A stretch of DNA of 64,000 nucleotides from Halorussus gelatinilyticus. GTDB taxonomy: Archaea > Halobacteriota > Halobacteria > Halobacteriales > Haladaptataceae. The stretch spans positions 2,976,001 through 3,040,000 of the forward strand of contig NZ_CP096658.1 in NCBI RefSeq assembly GCF_023238445.1. The letters run 5' to 3'. This document shows, piece after piece, positions 34,973 to 43,937 of this stretch. Position 1 is the first letter of the stretch, and every line of letters begins with the position of its first letter. The position numbers and the translations under genes were made by a program. The notes under the pieces were generated by a model that saw only the letters and a program-made list of their open reading frames with translations, was not told the DNA's origin and made no database searches.

Positions 34973-36889
34973 ATGAGTACAGACACTAGTACAAGTACAC
35001 TTGAAGCGATAACCGCTGAACTTAAAGCCGAGATTCCTGATGAACTCACCATCTCGAAGGTCACGTACGAAGGCCCTGAACTGATTCTCTACACCGACAC
35101 CCCACGAGAATTTGCTGAGCGGGATGGATTGATTCGCCAACTCGCGAGTACCGTCCGGAAACGAATCACCGTTCGGCCAGCCCCAGGCACCCAGACAAGT
35201 CCGGTGGATGCCGAGCCCCGTATACGCGATCTCATTCCGGACGCGGCGGGCATTACGAATCTCGAATTTTATCCCGAGACCGGTGAGGTCCTTATCGAAG
35301 CCGACAAGCCAGGGCTCGTTATTGGGAGTCGTGCCAGTACGCTCCGCGAAATCACGCAAGCTGTCGGCTGGACGCCAGAGGTCCTGCGCACACCACCGAT
35401 GGAGTCATCGACGGTCGATAACGTGCGGAACTTCCTCAAACAAGAACGTGGCGACCGACGGCAGTTCCTTGAGCGCGTCGGCGAGCAGATTCATCGTGAG
35501 TCCAATCAGGACCCCGAGTGGGTTCGCGTGACGACGCTGGGCTGTTGCCGCGAAGTTGGGCGGGCGAGTTTCATCTTGAGTACGCCAGAAACACGAGTTC
35601 TCATCGATTGTGGTGATAAGCCCGGCGCCGAGGGCGAAGTGCCCTATCTGCAACTCCCGGAGGCGAACCCAATCGCCGACCTCGATGCAGTCGTCCTGAC
35701 CCATGCACACCTCGATCATAGCGCCCTCCTCCCGCTTCTCTTCAAATACGGCTACGACGGCCCCGTTTATACGACGGAGGCGACACGGGACTTGATGGGC
35801 TTATTGCAACTGGACTATCTCGATGTGGCTGCAAAGGAGGGGCGCACACCGCCGTACGAGAGCGAGATGGTCCGCGAGGAACTCAAGCATACGATTCCGC
35901 TCGACTACGGCAATGTCACCGATATCGCCCCAAACATCAAACTCACGCTCCACAATGCGGGGCACATCCTCGGTAGTGCCGTTGCCCACTTCCACGTCGG
36001 TAGCGGGTTTCATAATCTCGTCTTTTCGGGTGACATCCACTATTCGGACACCCGCCTGTTCAACGGGGCTTCGAACGAGTTCCCGCGTGCCGAGACGCTC
36101 GTACTCGAATCGACCTACGGGCGGCGAAACGATTACCAGACGGATCAAGCAGATAGCGAACGGAAACTGATTACCCTTATCAACGACACGTACGAGGACG
36201 ACGGAACGGTCGTCATCCCGGCCTTCGCTGTTGGGCGCTCGCAGGAACTCATGCTCGTCCTCGAAGAGGCGATGCGCAAGGGCAAGATTCCGACCATGCC
36301 GGTCTACCTCGATGGGATGATTCGCGAGGCAACGGCCATTCACACGGCGTATCCCGAGTTCCTGCGCGATGGGTTACGACAGCGGATTCTCCACGACGGC
36401 GATAATCCGTTCCTTGGGGACCAGTTCCAGCAAGTCGACGGCGGTGAGGAGATGCGCCACGCGATTGCTGCCGGTGACCCGTGCATCATCCTCTCGACGT
36501 CAGGGATGGTGTCTGGCGGGCCGATCATGTCGTGGCTCGAACTACTGGGCGGTGACCCGGAGAATCTGTTGCTGTTCGTGGGGTATCAGGCACAGGGGAC
36601 ACTCGGTCGGCGGATTCAACGTGGCGAACGCAGGATTCCGTTCAGTGACCGTCGACGCGAGAAAGAACTCACACTCCAGTTCCGCGTCGAATCAGTCAGC
36701 GGGTTCTCCGGGCATGCTGACCGAAACGGCCTCGAGGACTTCGTCAGGACAATGGATCCGCGTCCACACAAGATTCTCTGCGTCCACGGCGACGAATCAG
36801 CGACCGATCAGCTCTCATCAGCCCTCTACCAGAAATTTAATCTCAGGACGTTTGCCCCAAAGAACACGGAAACGTTCCGTCTTGAGTAA
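34973..36889 (+). CDS. aCPSF1/FttA-type beta-CASP ribonuclease
   Basis: A 638-residue protein. N-terminal KH-type RNA-binding region (about 1-150, GLVIGSRASTLREI near 114-128), then a metallo-beta-lactamase domain with HAHLDHS at 244-250, NAGHILGSA and FSGDIHYSD. An inserted beta-CASP domain has AFAVGRSQELMLVLEEA, and the closing SGFSGHADRNGL and CVHGDE motifs are present. aCPSF1 (FttA) cuts RNA 3' ends and terminates transcription in archaea. Chromosomal copies are essential, so this one on a mobile region is probably an additional copy. Catalytic residues look intact. Confidence 0.9.
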   Translation: MSTDTSTSTLEAITAELKAEIPDELTISKVTYEGPELILYTDTPREFAERDGLIRQLASTVRKRITVRPAPGTQTSPVDAEPRIRDLIPDAAGITNLEFYPETGEVLIEADKPGLVIGSRASTLREITQAVGWTPEVLRTPPMESSTVDNVRNFLKQERGDRRQFLERVGEQIHRESNQDPEWVRVTTLGCCREVGRASFILSTPETRVLIDCGDKPGAEGEVPYLQLPEANPIADLDAVVLTHAHLDHSALLPLLFKYGYDGPVYTTEATRDLMGLLQLDYLDVAAKEGRTPPYESEMVREELKHTIPLDYGNVTDIAPNIKLTLHNAGHILGSAVAHFHVGSGFHNLVFSGDIHYSDTRLFNGASNEFPRAETLVLESTYGRRNDYQTDQADSERKLITLINDTYEDDGTVVIPAFAVGRSQELMLVLEEAMRKGKIPTMPVYLDGMIREATAIHTAYPEFLRDGLRQRILHDGDNPFLGDQFQQVDGGEEMRHAIAAGDPCIILSTSGMVSGGPIMSWLELLGGDPENLLLFVGYQAQGTLGRRIQRGERRIPFSDRRREKELTLQFRVESVSGFSGHADRNGLEDFVRTMDPRPHKILCVHGDESATDQLSSALYQKFNLRTFAPKNTETFRLE

Positions 36890-36945
36890 CTTCCTGCGTC
36901 AGTTCGTAGCTGTAATCGGCGTGATGCTGTTCATCGGGACGAAAT

Positions 36946-36954
36946 CTATTTATC
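36946..36954 (+). promoter_or_regulatory. TATA box of cassette copy 1
   Basis: CTATTTATC is centred at about 36950. The first conserved leader block begins 37 bases later, exactly as in copy 2 (TATA centre 56243, block at 56280). Confidence 0.6.
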
Positions 36955-36977
36955 GGTCACGACAAAAGGTGGAACCG

Positions 36978-37149
36978 TATTCAGGGCTCCGTCCCGTCCT
37001 TTCTCCACTCGCCCATCGGTTCGCCACCATGCAGGGGCGTCCTCCGATGGCACTGCTCTGAGATGCGCCGTGCCCACGGCGGTCCGTCCCCGGCGGTCGC
37101 TGGGTGTCCCTGACGGGGCTGGGCAGTACCTACCAGAGACACCACACCC
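36978..37149 (+). ncRNA. Conserved leader of cassette copy 1
   Basis: About 170 bases between predicted transcription start and the zinc-ribbon gene. It shares with 56270-56441 an 18-base block (36987-37004), an 11-base block TCGCCCATCGG, a 30-base identical block (37045-37074) and a 17-base block (37110-37126), with nearly the same spacing. The 30-base block contains GGCAC and GTGCC, able to pair, and the mini-frame ATG GCA CTG CTC TGA. A leader RNA, riboswitch-like element or separate sRNA is possible. Confidence 0.6.
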
Positions 37150-37362
37150 ATGACCCACGAAACAGACCTTCCGTGCGCCGACTGTGGGACAGCCCTCACC
37201 GAGCGAACCCGCCACGTTCAGGACCTTCCCATATCGACGCCGTGGCGTGGTACCGTCGACGTTGCTGAATGTCCGCTTTGTGGTGCGAGGTACTATCCGG
37301 AGCAAACCCTGACGCGACTGGCTGGATCACCACGTCGGCCACAGTCTCGGAGTGAGGGCTAA
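37150..37362 (+). CDS. Small zinc-ribbon protein, cassette copy 1
   Basis: 70 residues with CADCGTAL and CPLCGARYYPEQTLTRLA, a two-knuckle zinc ribbon like the N-terminal part of MqsA/YgiT-type proteins. It is clearly homologous to 56442-56654 (shared ETDLPC.DCGT.L.ERT and CP.CGARYYPEQT). Followed after 5 bases by the DUF7504-like gene. Function unknown. Confidence 0.8.
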   Translation: MTHETDLPCADCGTALTERTRHVQDLPISTPWRGTVDVAECPLCGARYYPEQTLTRLAGSPRRPQSRSEG

Positions 37363-37367
37363 CGACC

Positions 37368-38030
37368 ATGGAGGACGTATCACAGCAACACGAAGACGGC
37401 GGTGACCCCATTATTGAGTCCTTCCCCGATGCAGTCGCAGCGGGCACAACGGTGTTGGTTGCTGGGACGATTGACCCGACAGAATATGCACTCTGTCTCC
37501 GTGCCCTCAGTCACTACAGCAGCGGCACTGATACGGCACTCGTCGTCACGACGACCGAAGGTGCATCACAGACCAGAGGCCAGTACGAACGCGTCTGTCC
37601 GAATGCTGACCCTCCACAACTCCGTCTGGTCGATATGGCGTCCGATCAGTATATCACGGCCCTCTACGAGGACCTTCCGACGATCTCTATCCCCGCACCA
37701 GATGACCTCGAACGCCTTGTCCTCGCCCTCTCTGAACTAGTCGAGACGAGCGGGCCAACACCAGGGCAGCGCCATCTCGTTATTCGCTCCCTCTCGCCAA
37801 TTTTAGCTTCCAACCCCGTCGAACGGGTTTCCACGGTTCTCGATCGCATTTCCGGGCTTCGCACTCCAGGTGGACTTGGCCTCTTCGGCCTCGATTACAC
37901 GGCTCATGACGAAGACACGATGGCGGAACTTGCCACCTGTGTCGATGGCATCCTCTGGGTGACCGAACAGCCTGATACTGGAATCGAGTTCGAGCTCCGA
38001 TCGACGCGAGCACATCTCAACCGCCGTTAA
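37368..38030 (+). CDS. DUF7504-like protein, cassette copy 1
   Basis: 220 residues with an alternating alpha/beta pattern like a RecA/KaiC-type fold without an obvious P-loop. Key segments are TTVLVAGTIDPTEYALCLRAL, VVTTTEG, HLVIRSLSPIL and GLGLFGLDYTAHDEDTM. Homologous along its length to 56654-57307. I recall such haloarchaeal proteins as DUF7504, often linked to signalling or gas-vesicle-like regulators, but I cannot confirm that. The preceding gene ends 5 bases upstream. Confidence 0.75.
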   Translation: MEDVSQQHEDGGDPIIESFPDAVAAGTTVLVAGTIDPTEYALCLRALSHYSSGTDTALVVTTTEGASQTRGQYERVCPNADPPQLRLVDMASDQYITALYEDLPTISIPAPDDLERLVLALSELVETSGPTPGQRHLVIRSLSPILASNPVERVSTVLDRISGLRTPGGLGLFGLDYTAHDEDTMAELATCVDGILWVTEQPDTGIEFELRSTRAHLNRR

Positions 38031-38043
38031 TTGGTGAGATCGA

Positions 38044-38451
38044 ATGACTGATTCGCATACGGAACTGCCCGAAGGATGGGTTGAAGTACCACCCGCTGAG
38101 CAGCAGGAGTCCATCCTTTTCGAATATCAGTATCAGACCGACACTGAAACGACAGTTCTCGTCTCCGTGCTCACGCATGTGTCCGACGCACCACTTTACA
38201 AACTCCGGCTGTCGACGATTACACCGAGGGCAACGGTGACGCGACACGATTATCCCGTTGCGCAGTATGAAACGAAGGAGAAGGCGCGGACGAACGCGAT
38301 TGCGTTCCTCCACCACGTGTCGGCTGCGCTCGAAAACGGAACGCTCTCACAGCAAGCACCGGACCCCGAGACGATTCAGTCACTCATTGCGGACTTCAGC
38401 AGTGATGGTCTCTTTCCCCGATTCCGCTCGCTCTCGCGCAAACTCCTATGA
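38044..38451 (+). CDS. Hypothetical protein after cassette copy 1
   Basis: 135 residues with a beta-rich N-terminal half (WVEVPPAEQQESILFEYQYQ, then paired strands) and a helical C-terminal half. It starts 13 bases after the DUF7504-like gene, so it belongs to the same transcript; cassette copy 2 lacks it. No family recognised. Confidence 0.65.
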   Translation: MTDSHTELPEGWVEVPPAEQQESILFEYQYQTDTETTVLVSVLTHVSDAPLYKLRLSTITPRATVTRHDYPVAQYETKEKARTNAIAFLHHVSAALENGTLSQQAPDPETIQSLIADFSSDGLFPRFRSLSRKLL

Positions 38452-38475
38452 GGACAGGAGAAATACATTCACGTC

Positions 38476-39399
38476 TTAGTCCGAGTCGGGATACGGAACT
38501 GTGAGCGACTCCCCATCAGCAGGGATACAGACGTCTGTATTAACGAGTTCACTCGCTTCGGTTTCTAACTGTTCAGTCTCGTTTGAATAGCGGGATGAAA
38601 TATGGGTCAGTGCGAGTCGGTCGACACCAGCTTGACGTGCGATCTCGGCAGCCTCTCGACTCGTCGAGTGCCCCGTCTGTTTGGCCCGGTTGCCCCGGTC
38701 GGACGCGAACATCGCTTCGTGGATGAGAAGATCCGCGTCCGTCGCAGCGGAAACCGTGGTGTCCGTCGGTCGGGTATCACCCGTATACACAACTCGACGT
38801 CCGGGCCGAGGGTCGCCAACCACCTGCTCCGGGTAGACGACCGTTCCATCATCAAGTTCGACAGGGGTGCCCTCATGGAGTTGTTGGAATTTTGGTCCAA
38901 CGGGAACGCCAAGTTCTTCGGCCCGTTTACGATTGAATCGTCCTTTGCGCTGGGCCTCGATGAGCGCATATCCCACCGATATCGTTCGATGATTCGTTTC
39001 GAAGGCCCGAATCGTGTACTCGTCGCGGTCAACCGCAGCATCACCGGGACTGACTTCGTGAATGGGGACTGGATATATCGGATTCGTCTTCGTCGCCTTG
39101 AGCAAGTGTGCGACGGTATCGGCGGTTCCTGCTGGCGTGTAGATTGGAAGTGACGCTGTTCGTTCGTTAAAGTCCAACGTTTGGAGCAATCCCGGAAGTC
39201 CGAGTACGTGGTCGCCGTGCAGATGGGTCAGTAAGATCGCGTCGATATCGAAGCCGGTCGAAAAGCGCATCATCTGGCGTTGCGTCCCTTCCCCGACATC
39301 GAAGAGGAACCGCTCACCCTCGCGCCGAAGCAGGATCGCACTCGGATTCCGTTCGGTGGTGGGGATGGCTCCACTGGTTCCGAGAAAGGTGACGTCCAT
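38476..39399 (-). CDS. Ribonuclease Z (tRNase Z), probable second copy
   Basis: 307 residues from MDVTFLGTSGAIPTTERNPS. Metal motif HLHGDHVLGLPG (His59, His61, Asp63, His64) and later YTGDTRPTD, LIHEAMF and LTHISSRYSN match RNase Z, which removes tRNA 3' trailers. The open frame continues upstream to 39498, but the family start is at 39399. Located in the accessory region beside another RNA-cutting enzyme (the aCPSF1-type gene). Confidence 0.92.
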   Translation of the reverse strand: MDVTFLGTSGAIPTTERNPSAILLRREGERFLFDVGEGTQRQMMRFSTGFDIDAILLTHLHGDHVLGLPGLLQTLDFNERTASLPIYTPAGTADTVAHLLKATKTNPIYPVPIHEVSPGDAAVDRDEYTIRAFETNHRTISVGYALIEAQRKGRFNRKRAEELGVPVGPKFQQLHEGTPVELDDGTVVYPEQVVGDPRPGRRVVYTGDTRPTDTTVSAATDADLLIHEAMFASDRGNRAKQTGHSTSREAAEIARQAGVDRLALTHISSRYSNETEQLETEASELVNTDVCIPADGESLTVPYPDSD

Positions 39400-39678
39400 A
39401 CCTGGGAGTACCAACTCGCGCGCCATACGAACTTCGGCATGACCGAGCACTCCCAGAACGTGCCTTCCCTTCTGGACCTCTTGTCGGTTAACGCCCAAAC
39501 TCGAACGAGAACAGACCTTTGTTTACTGTGGAACCTGTACTCACCCTTGGCGGCGATGACGAATAGTTACCCCACTGAGCCCCTTGTGATGACGATGGCA
39601 ACTGAGCCGCCACTTCCATTCAACGAGCATGCGTTGTATGGTCCACTGCCAATTAAATACGAGTTGCTCTGTAGCGGG

Positions 39679-39798
39679 TTAGCCTCGGCTGAGGACGTGC
39701 TGACAGACCGGACACATCTGGTTGCCGTCATTGGTTTCAAACTCGGATTCGCTCCCGGTCCAGCCGCACTCGGGGCATTGTGCGATCTCGGGCGTCAT
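39679..39798 (-). CDS. 39-residue zinc-ribbon protein
   Basis: MTPEIAQCPECGWTGSESEF followed by MCPVCQHV: two CxxC knuckles in 39 residues, a typical haloarchaeal micro zinc-finger protein. The longer frame to 39870 has no coding character. Role unknown; it lies near two other small genes. Confidence 0.6.
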   Translation of the reverse strand: MTPEIAQCPECGWTGSESEFETNDGNQMCPVCQHVLSRG

Positions 39799-39925
39799 TC
39801 TACGTGGTTGTAGATTCTCTAATAGGATGTACCTTGGTATAACGTCGGAATCGTGTATCTGACGTGGCACTTCGTTGAATCACTGCCGAGCCACCAATGA
39901 TGGCTCGGCCCAGTGGAAGAGTCTA

Positions 39926-40153
39926 CTATTGGTGATCGAACTGCCAGGTGGTGCGTTCGACTTGATAGCTTCTGCAGTCAGGACAGACGTGATACTGGAG
40001 GTCGAACTCGGATTCACATCGTCGGCATTCATACGCCGACACGGCCTCTGTATCAGAATCCAATAGTGAACAGACGTCGTGGACAATTCCCACGGTTTCA
40101 CCCTGTAGCGGCGCTTCAACGCCAATTGGCTTAACTATTACACATAATTCCAT
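39926..40153 (-). CDS. Small zinc-ribbon protein
   Basis: 75 residues from MELCVIVKPIGVEAPLQGET. The N-terminal half is a short beta pattern, and the C-terminal half has YECRRCESEFDLQYHVCPDC, a clear zinc ribbon. Divergent from the small wHTH-like gene at 40278. The open frame extends to 40264, but the extra residues look non-coding. Confidence 0.65.
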   Translation of the reverse strand: MELCVIVKPIGVEAPLQGETVGIVHDVCSLLDSDTEAVSAYECRRCESEFDLQYHVCPDCRSYQVERTTWQFDHQ

Positions 40154-40277
40154 CAAATACTGGGGAACAGACTGGAATGACACAGATGGCGTACTGTCGA
40201 CGAACACGGAGTTATAACAGGGGCGGACGTTCATATACGTCGAACTCATTTGTCCCAAACGCACGGAGTTCCTACAG

Positions 40278-40496
40278 ATGCAACAACCCCTCCCGTCCTA
40301 TGCAAAGGAGGTCTTGGAAACGCTCAAACCCCAAATCACGGCAGCAGATGGTCGACTCCCTATTGACGAGGCAAAGAAACGCCTTTCTGACGAGTTTGAA
40401 CAGGCAACTGTTGAGGCCGCGTTGGAACAACTCCTCCAACGCGGCTACCTGTACGAAGTAAACGGTCAGTTACGAATCACCGAAGATCACATCTAA
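40278..40496 (+). CDS. Small winged-helix-like protein
   Basis: 72 residues: LPIDEAKKRLSDEFEQATVE, a helix-turn-helix, then ALEQLLQRGYLYEVNGQLRI, a wing-like hairpin. Probably DNA-binding; divergent from a small zinc-ribbon gene. Confidence 0.65.
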   Translation: MQQPLPSYAKEVLETLKPQITAADGRLPIDEAKKRLSDEFEQATVEAALEQLLQRGYLYEVNGQLRITEDHI

Positions 40497-40883
40497 AGTC
40501 CAATTGCAGCGTATTCCCTGCGGAAATACTGATTCGTGGCTCTGTTGTACCAATATTTGTTCGACATCTTTCTACTGAAATAACCGTTAGGTAGGTGTGC
40601 GAACGGAGCAGGGACAACCATCACCGATGGCGTTCGCACGTTCTATCTCAAATTCCCCAGCGACACGACAGTCTTTAAAACGATCTACCTCCGTTGGAGT
40701 TGGAGGCGCACAACGTCAAAGTGCCTACGAACCGTCAATCCAGACAACCATGCACGTCAGTAGGTCTGCCTATCCATCGCCACTGGAGAGGACTGTGTCC
40801 GTCAACTGTACAAGCGGGGACCATTCATCTCGCCACGACGTTACCGGCGAGTGGTGCTCTCCCGCAGACACTCACTCAGAACG
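40497..40883. other. Gap before the ion-transport operon
   Basis: 387 bases without a gene. GTGCGAACG near 40597 and CGTTCGCAC near 40635 form a 9-base inverted repeat that could be an operator. The string GGCTCTGTTGTAC at about 40541 faintly recalls haloarchaeal IS ends, without other support. A TATA-like CTTTAAAAC lies at about 40674. Confidence 0.4.
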
Positions 40884-41894
40884 ATGACCACTGAAAATCT
40901 CTTCTTTCTCGCTCTCGGGAGTCTCCTATTAATCTCGTCGATTATCGACCTCCTCTGGACGACGCTCTGGGCAAACGGTGGTGCAGGCCCCCTTTCCACC
41001 CGGTTGACAACCGGAGCCTGGCGTGGACTCCGGACGCTTGGCGGCGGCCAGACACGACTTCTCAATCTCGCTGGCCCAATCATTCTCACGTTGATGCTTA
41101 CGATGTGGGTCGCGCTCATTTGGGGCGGGTGGACGTTCATCTTCGCTGGCGGTGAGAACGCGCTCACGGACACACGTGACACCGGCCCCATCAGCTGGGC
41201 GGAGCGTACGTACTTCGTCGCGTATTCGCTGTTCACGATGGGGAACGGCGATTTCACGCCAACAGACGGCATCTGGCAGATTGCAACGTCGCTCACAACG
41301 GCCAGCGGGATGCTGTTCGTGACAATGGGCGTCTCATACGTCCTGTCGGTGCTCGGCGCGGTCGTCGATAAACGCTCGTTCGCTTCGACAGTCACTGGAA
41401 TCGGAACACGAAGTGAAGCGTTCGTCCGAGATGGCTGGAATGGCGAGGACCTCAGCGAACTTGATCTCCCACTCGATACGCTGGCGTCCGACGTAGGTCG
41501 TCTCGCCAAGCAACACAAGGCCTACCCGATACTACACTATTACCACAGCAACGAGGAAGACGACGCCTCGGCGTTGGCCGTCGCTATTTTCGACGAGGCA
41601 CTCACTATGCTCCGGTTCGGCGTTCCCGAGGACCATCGACCGAACACTCCCCTCCTCAATACTGCACGGTCGAGCACACAGGCCTACCTTCAGACGCTCC
41701 ATTCCATGGGCATCCAACCTGCTGACGAAACCCCCCCGCCTCCTGATTTAGACTGCCTTCGTGAGGCAGGTGTCCCCACGGTTTCGGATGAAGAGTTCGC
41801 CCAGGCCCTCGACGAGCTGAGCGAGCGTCGGCGAAAACTGCTCGGGGCCGTCACCGCCGATGCATGGTACTGGCCATCTGAAAACAATGAGTAG
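40884..41894 (+). CDS. Potassium-channel-like membrane protein
   Basis: 336 residues. Helices at about 5-25, 57-85 and 120-160. The pore loop YSLFTMGNGDFTPTDGIWQ resembles two-helix K+ channels, but the filter is TMGNGD rather than TVGYGD, so ion selectivity is uncertain. The C-terminal 170 residues are soluble and helical. Its stop overlaps the start of the DUF421 gene, so the two are co-translated. Likely role in ion or pH balance together with the antiporter. Confidence 0.8.
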   Translation: MTTENLFFLALGSLLLISSIIDLLWTTLWANGGAGPLSTRLTTGAWRGLRTLGGGQTRLLNLAGPIILTLMLTMWVALIWGGWTFIFAGGENALTDTRDTGPISWAERTYFVAYSLFTMGNGDFTPTDGIWQIATSLTTASGMLFVTMGVSYVLSVLGAVVDKRSFASTVTGIGTRSEAFVRDGWNGEDLSELDLPLDTLASDVGRLAKQHKAYPILHYYHSNEEDDASALAVAIFDEALTMLRFGVPEDHRPNTPLLNTARSSTQAYLQTLHSMGIQPADETPPPPDLDCLREAGVPTVSDEEFAQALDELSERRRKLLGAVTADAWYWPSENNE

Positions 41895-42435
41895 TGTCAA
41901 CTTCTTCTTTGCCGGCTGGGAGACAGTCCTCCGAGTCATCGTCGTTGGCATTGCGATGTATGTGTCTCTCGTCGTGTTCCTCCGCCTCTCGGGAAGTCGA
42001 ACGATTGCGAGCATGAACGTCTTCGACTTCATCGTGACCGTCGCGCTTGGGGCGGTGTTCGGTCGGGCCCTCACGGCCAATTCTGTTGCACTCGCGGAGG
42101 CTCTCACTGCCTTCGCACTCCTCATCGTCCTACAATACACCGTTGCGTGGCTCCAGACGCGATGGCCTCGGTTCGAACAAGCGGTTACGAACGACTCAAC
42201 GCTGCTCTACTTCCATGGGGAGTTCCTTCAGGATGCGATGCGTGATCAGCGCGTGACTGAGAACGAGCTACGGGGGGCCGTTCAGAAAGAGAACGTCGGT
42301 TCGATGGATGAAGTCGAAGCGCTCGTCCTTGAGTCAGACGGCAAGGTTTTGGTTATCACTTCGGTCGGGGACGGCTCGACTCTCGGGCGGATCATCTCCG
42401 ACGAACGAACGACGCAGTCTCTCAGTGAGCCATGA
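41887..42435 (+). CDS. DUF421 (YetF-like) membrane protein
   Basis: 182 residues: three N-terminal membrane helices (VLRVIVVGIAMYVSLVVFLRL and following) with the LSGSRTIASMNVFDFIVTVALG signature, then a soluble domain (FLQDAMRDQRVTENELRGAV...VEALVLESDGKVLVI) as in YetF/YcaP proteins. Function poorly known; some roles in spore membranes in bacteria. It overlaps both neighbours (ATG of the next gene within its stop), within a three-gene ion-transport operon. Confidence 0.88.
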   Translation: MSSVNFFFAGWETVLRVIVVGIAMYVSLVVFLRLSGSRTIASMNVFDFIVTVALGAVFGRALTANSVALAEALTAFALLIVLQYTVAWLQTRWPRFEQAVTNDSTLLYFHGEFLQDAMRDQRVTENELRGAVQKENVGSMDEVEALVLESDGKVLVITSVGDGSTLGRIISDERTTQSLSEP

Positions 42436-43685
42436 ACGGGCTATACAGCTGGCTCCTCCTCTTCGGCCTGGTCGTCTTGCTCTTGGGGGTGTTCACGAAG
42501 TGGTTCCAGAAACGGTGGTACCTTACCGAACCACTCACTGGCGTCGCCCTCGGTGTAATCCTCGGCCCGGCGGGGCTGGGTCTGTTGAGTCTCTCCGCCA
42601 CCGGTGACCAAACCCAACTTCTTCAGGAGGTCTCGCGGGTGACTCTCGCCGTCGCGGACATGGGCGTCGCGTTGCGTCTTCCAAGCGGGTATCCGTTGAA
42701 GAACTGGCGGTCGCTTGCGGTCGTCCTGGGTCTCGGCATGGTTCTGATGATGGCGGTGAGCGGCCTCCTCGTGTGGGGGCTTCTCAGCGTCTCGTTCTGG
42801 GTGGCGATGCTCATCGGGGCCACAGTCGCATCGACCGACCCGATCGTCGCCACGACCATCGTGACCGGCGACATCGCGGAGAAGTACGTGCCTGAACGAG
42901 TCCGTCACTTCATCTCCGCTGAGTCGGGTGCCAATGACGGAGCCGTGTATCCCCTGGTTTTGCTCCCGATACTTGTCCTAACACAACCACAGGGAGAGGT
43001 CATTTCGCAGTGGCTCGTCAACGTGATTGGATGGCAAATCGGTGGCGCTGTGCTCCTCGGCGCGATTCTCGGGTACGGTTCGTCGAGACTCCTGACGTGG
43101 ACTGAATCTGTGGGTATCGTCGAGAAGGGGACCTTCCTCGCGTATACCTTCGCGCTTACCTTCGTCGTCTTAGGTGCGGCTCGTCTGCTCGGGGTTGACG
43201 GGGTCTTAGCTGCGTTCGTCGCTGGCATTGCCTACCGGATGGGACCCGGTACTGATGAGCCGACAGAAGAAGCACAGATACAGCAGGCAATGACGAAGTT
43301 TTTCGTCCTCCCGGCATTTGTCTTCGTGGGCCTGGCGATACCGTGGGACGCGTGGCTGGAACTTGGTTGGCGTGGACTCTTACTTGCAGTGCTGATTCTA
43401 CTCCTTCGGCGACCGCCCGTCATCCTGGGATTATCTCGGTGGTTCCGGCCCCTCCACACGCGAAAGGAGAAGGTGTTTACTGCTTGGTTCGGTCCAATCG
43501 GGATTTCGACGCTCTTCTATGCGATGCTCGCTGAACGACAGACCGGGTTGGACAGTATCTGGCCGGTCGCATCGCTCTTGTTGTGCGCTTCCCTCGTCGC
43601 ACACGGCCTCTCGGCCACGCCGTTCTCCCACCGGATGGAAGGTGGTGAAGGCGGCGACACGTCTTCTGAATCAGGACGTCCCTGA
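42432..43685 (+). CDS. Cation:proton antiporter (NhaP/CPA1 type)
   Basis: 417 residues with about twelve helices. The unwound-helix motif ASTDPIVATTIVTGD and the ESGANDGAVYP motif carry the acidic transport residues of CPA1 antiporters. It exchanges Na+ or K+ for H+. The ATG overlaps the stop of DUF421. Together with the channel-like gene it suggests a cation and pH homeostasis module. Confidence 0.9.
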   Translation: MNGLYSWLLLFGLVVLLLGVFTKWFQKRWYLTEPLTGVALGVILGPAGLGLLSLSATGDQTQLLQEVSRVTLAVADMGVALRLPSGYPLKNWRSLAVVLGLGMVLMMAVSGLLVWGLLSVSFWVAMLIGATVASTDPIVATTIVTGDIAEKYVPERVRHFISAESGANDGAVYPLVLLPILVLTQPQGEVISQWLVNVIGWQIGGAVLLGAILGYGSSRLLTWTESVGIVEKGTFLAYTFALTFVVLGAARLLGVDGVLAAFVAGIAYRMGPGTDEPTEEAQIQQAMTKFFVLPAFVFVGLAIPWDAWLELGWRGLLLAVLILLLRRPPVILGLSRWFRPLHTRKEKVFTAWFGPIGISTLFYAMLAERQTGLDSIWPVASLLLCASLVAHGLSATPFSHRMEGGEGGDTSSESGRP

Positions 43686-43701
43686 TACCCTACTGATACA
43701 A

Positions 43702-43893
43702 ATGCTACGTGAAGAGTGGAGAACGACAAGAGCTATCCCGCCACCAATCGTAATAAGGGACGTGAGAGGGCTGAGTGCCACGACCAAAGCGACGGATCAC
43801 CTAGAAGAGGCACTTGATGCAGAAAACGTGGAAGAAAAAGACTTCCATATCAGACAGTCGTTACAGCTGATCGACATAGGGTCATCCTCGTAG
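43702..43893 (+). CDS. Small conserved-looking protein
   Basis: 63 residues from MLREEWRTTRAIPPPIVIRD. The end ATDHLEEALDAENVEEKDFHIRQSLQLID resembles small haloarchaeal helical proteins with the EALDAE...HIRQ pattern. It follows the antiporter by 16 bases and may be co-transcribed. Function unknown. Confidence 0.55.
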   Translation: MLREEWRTTRAIPPPIVIRDVRGLSATTKATDHLEEALDAENVEEKDFHIRQSLQLIDIGSSS

Positions 43894-43937
43894 CTCTCTT
43901 TTGGCCACTAGCCGTTCAATGGTGGGTGTTGGTCTCC

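Noticed and set aside
40541-40555. GGCTCTGTTGTAC, similar to ends of some haloarchaeal insertion sequences
   Set aside because: No partner inverted repeat, target duplication or transposase is present nearby.
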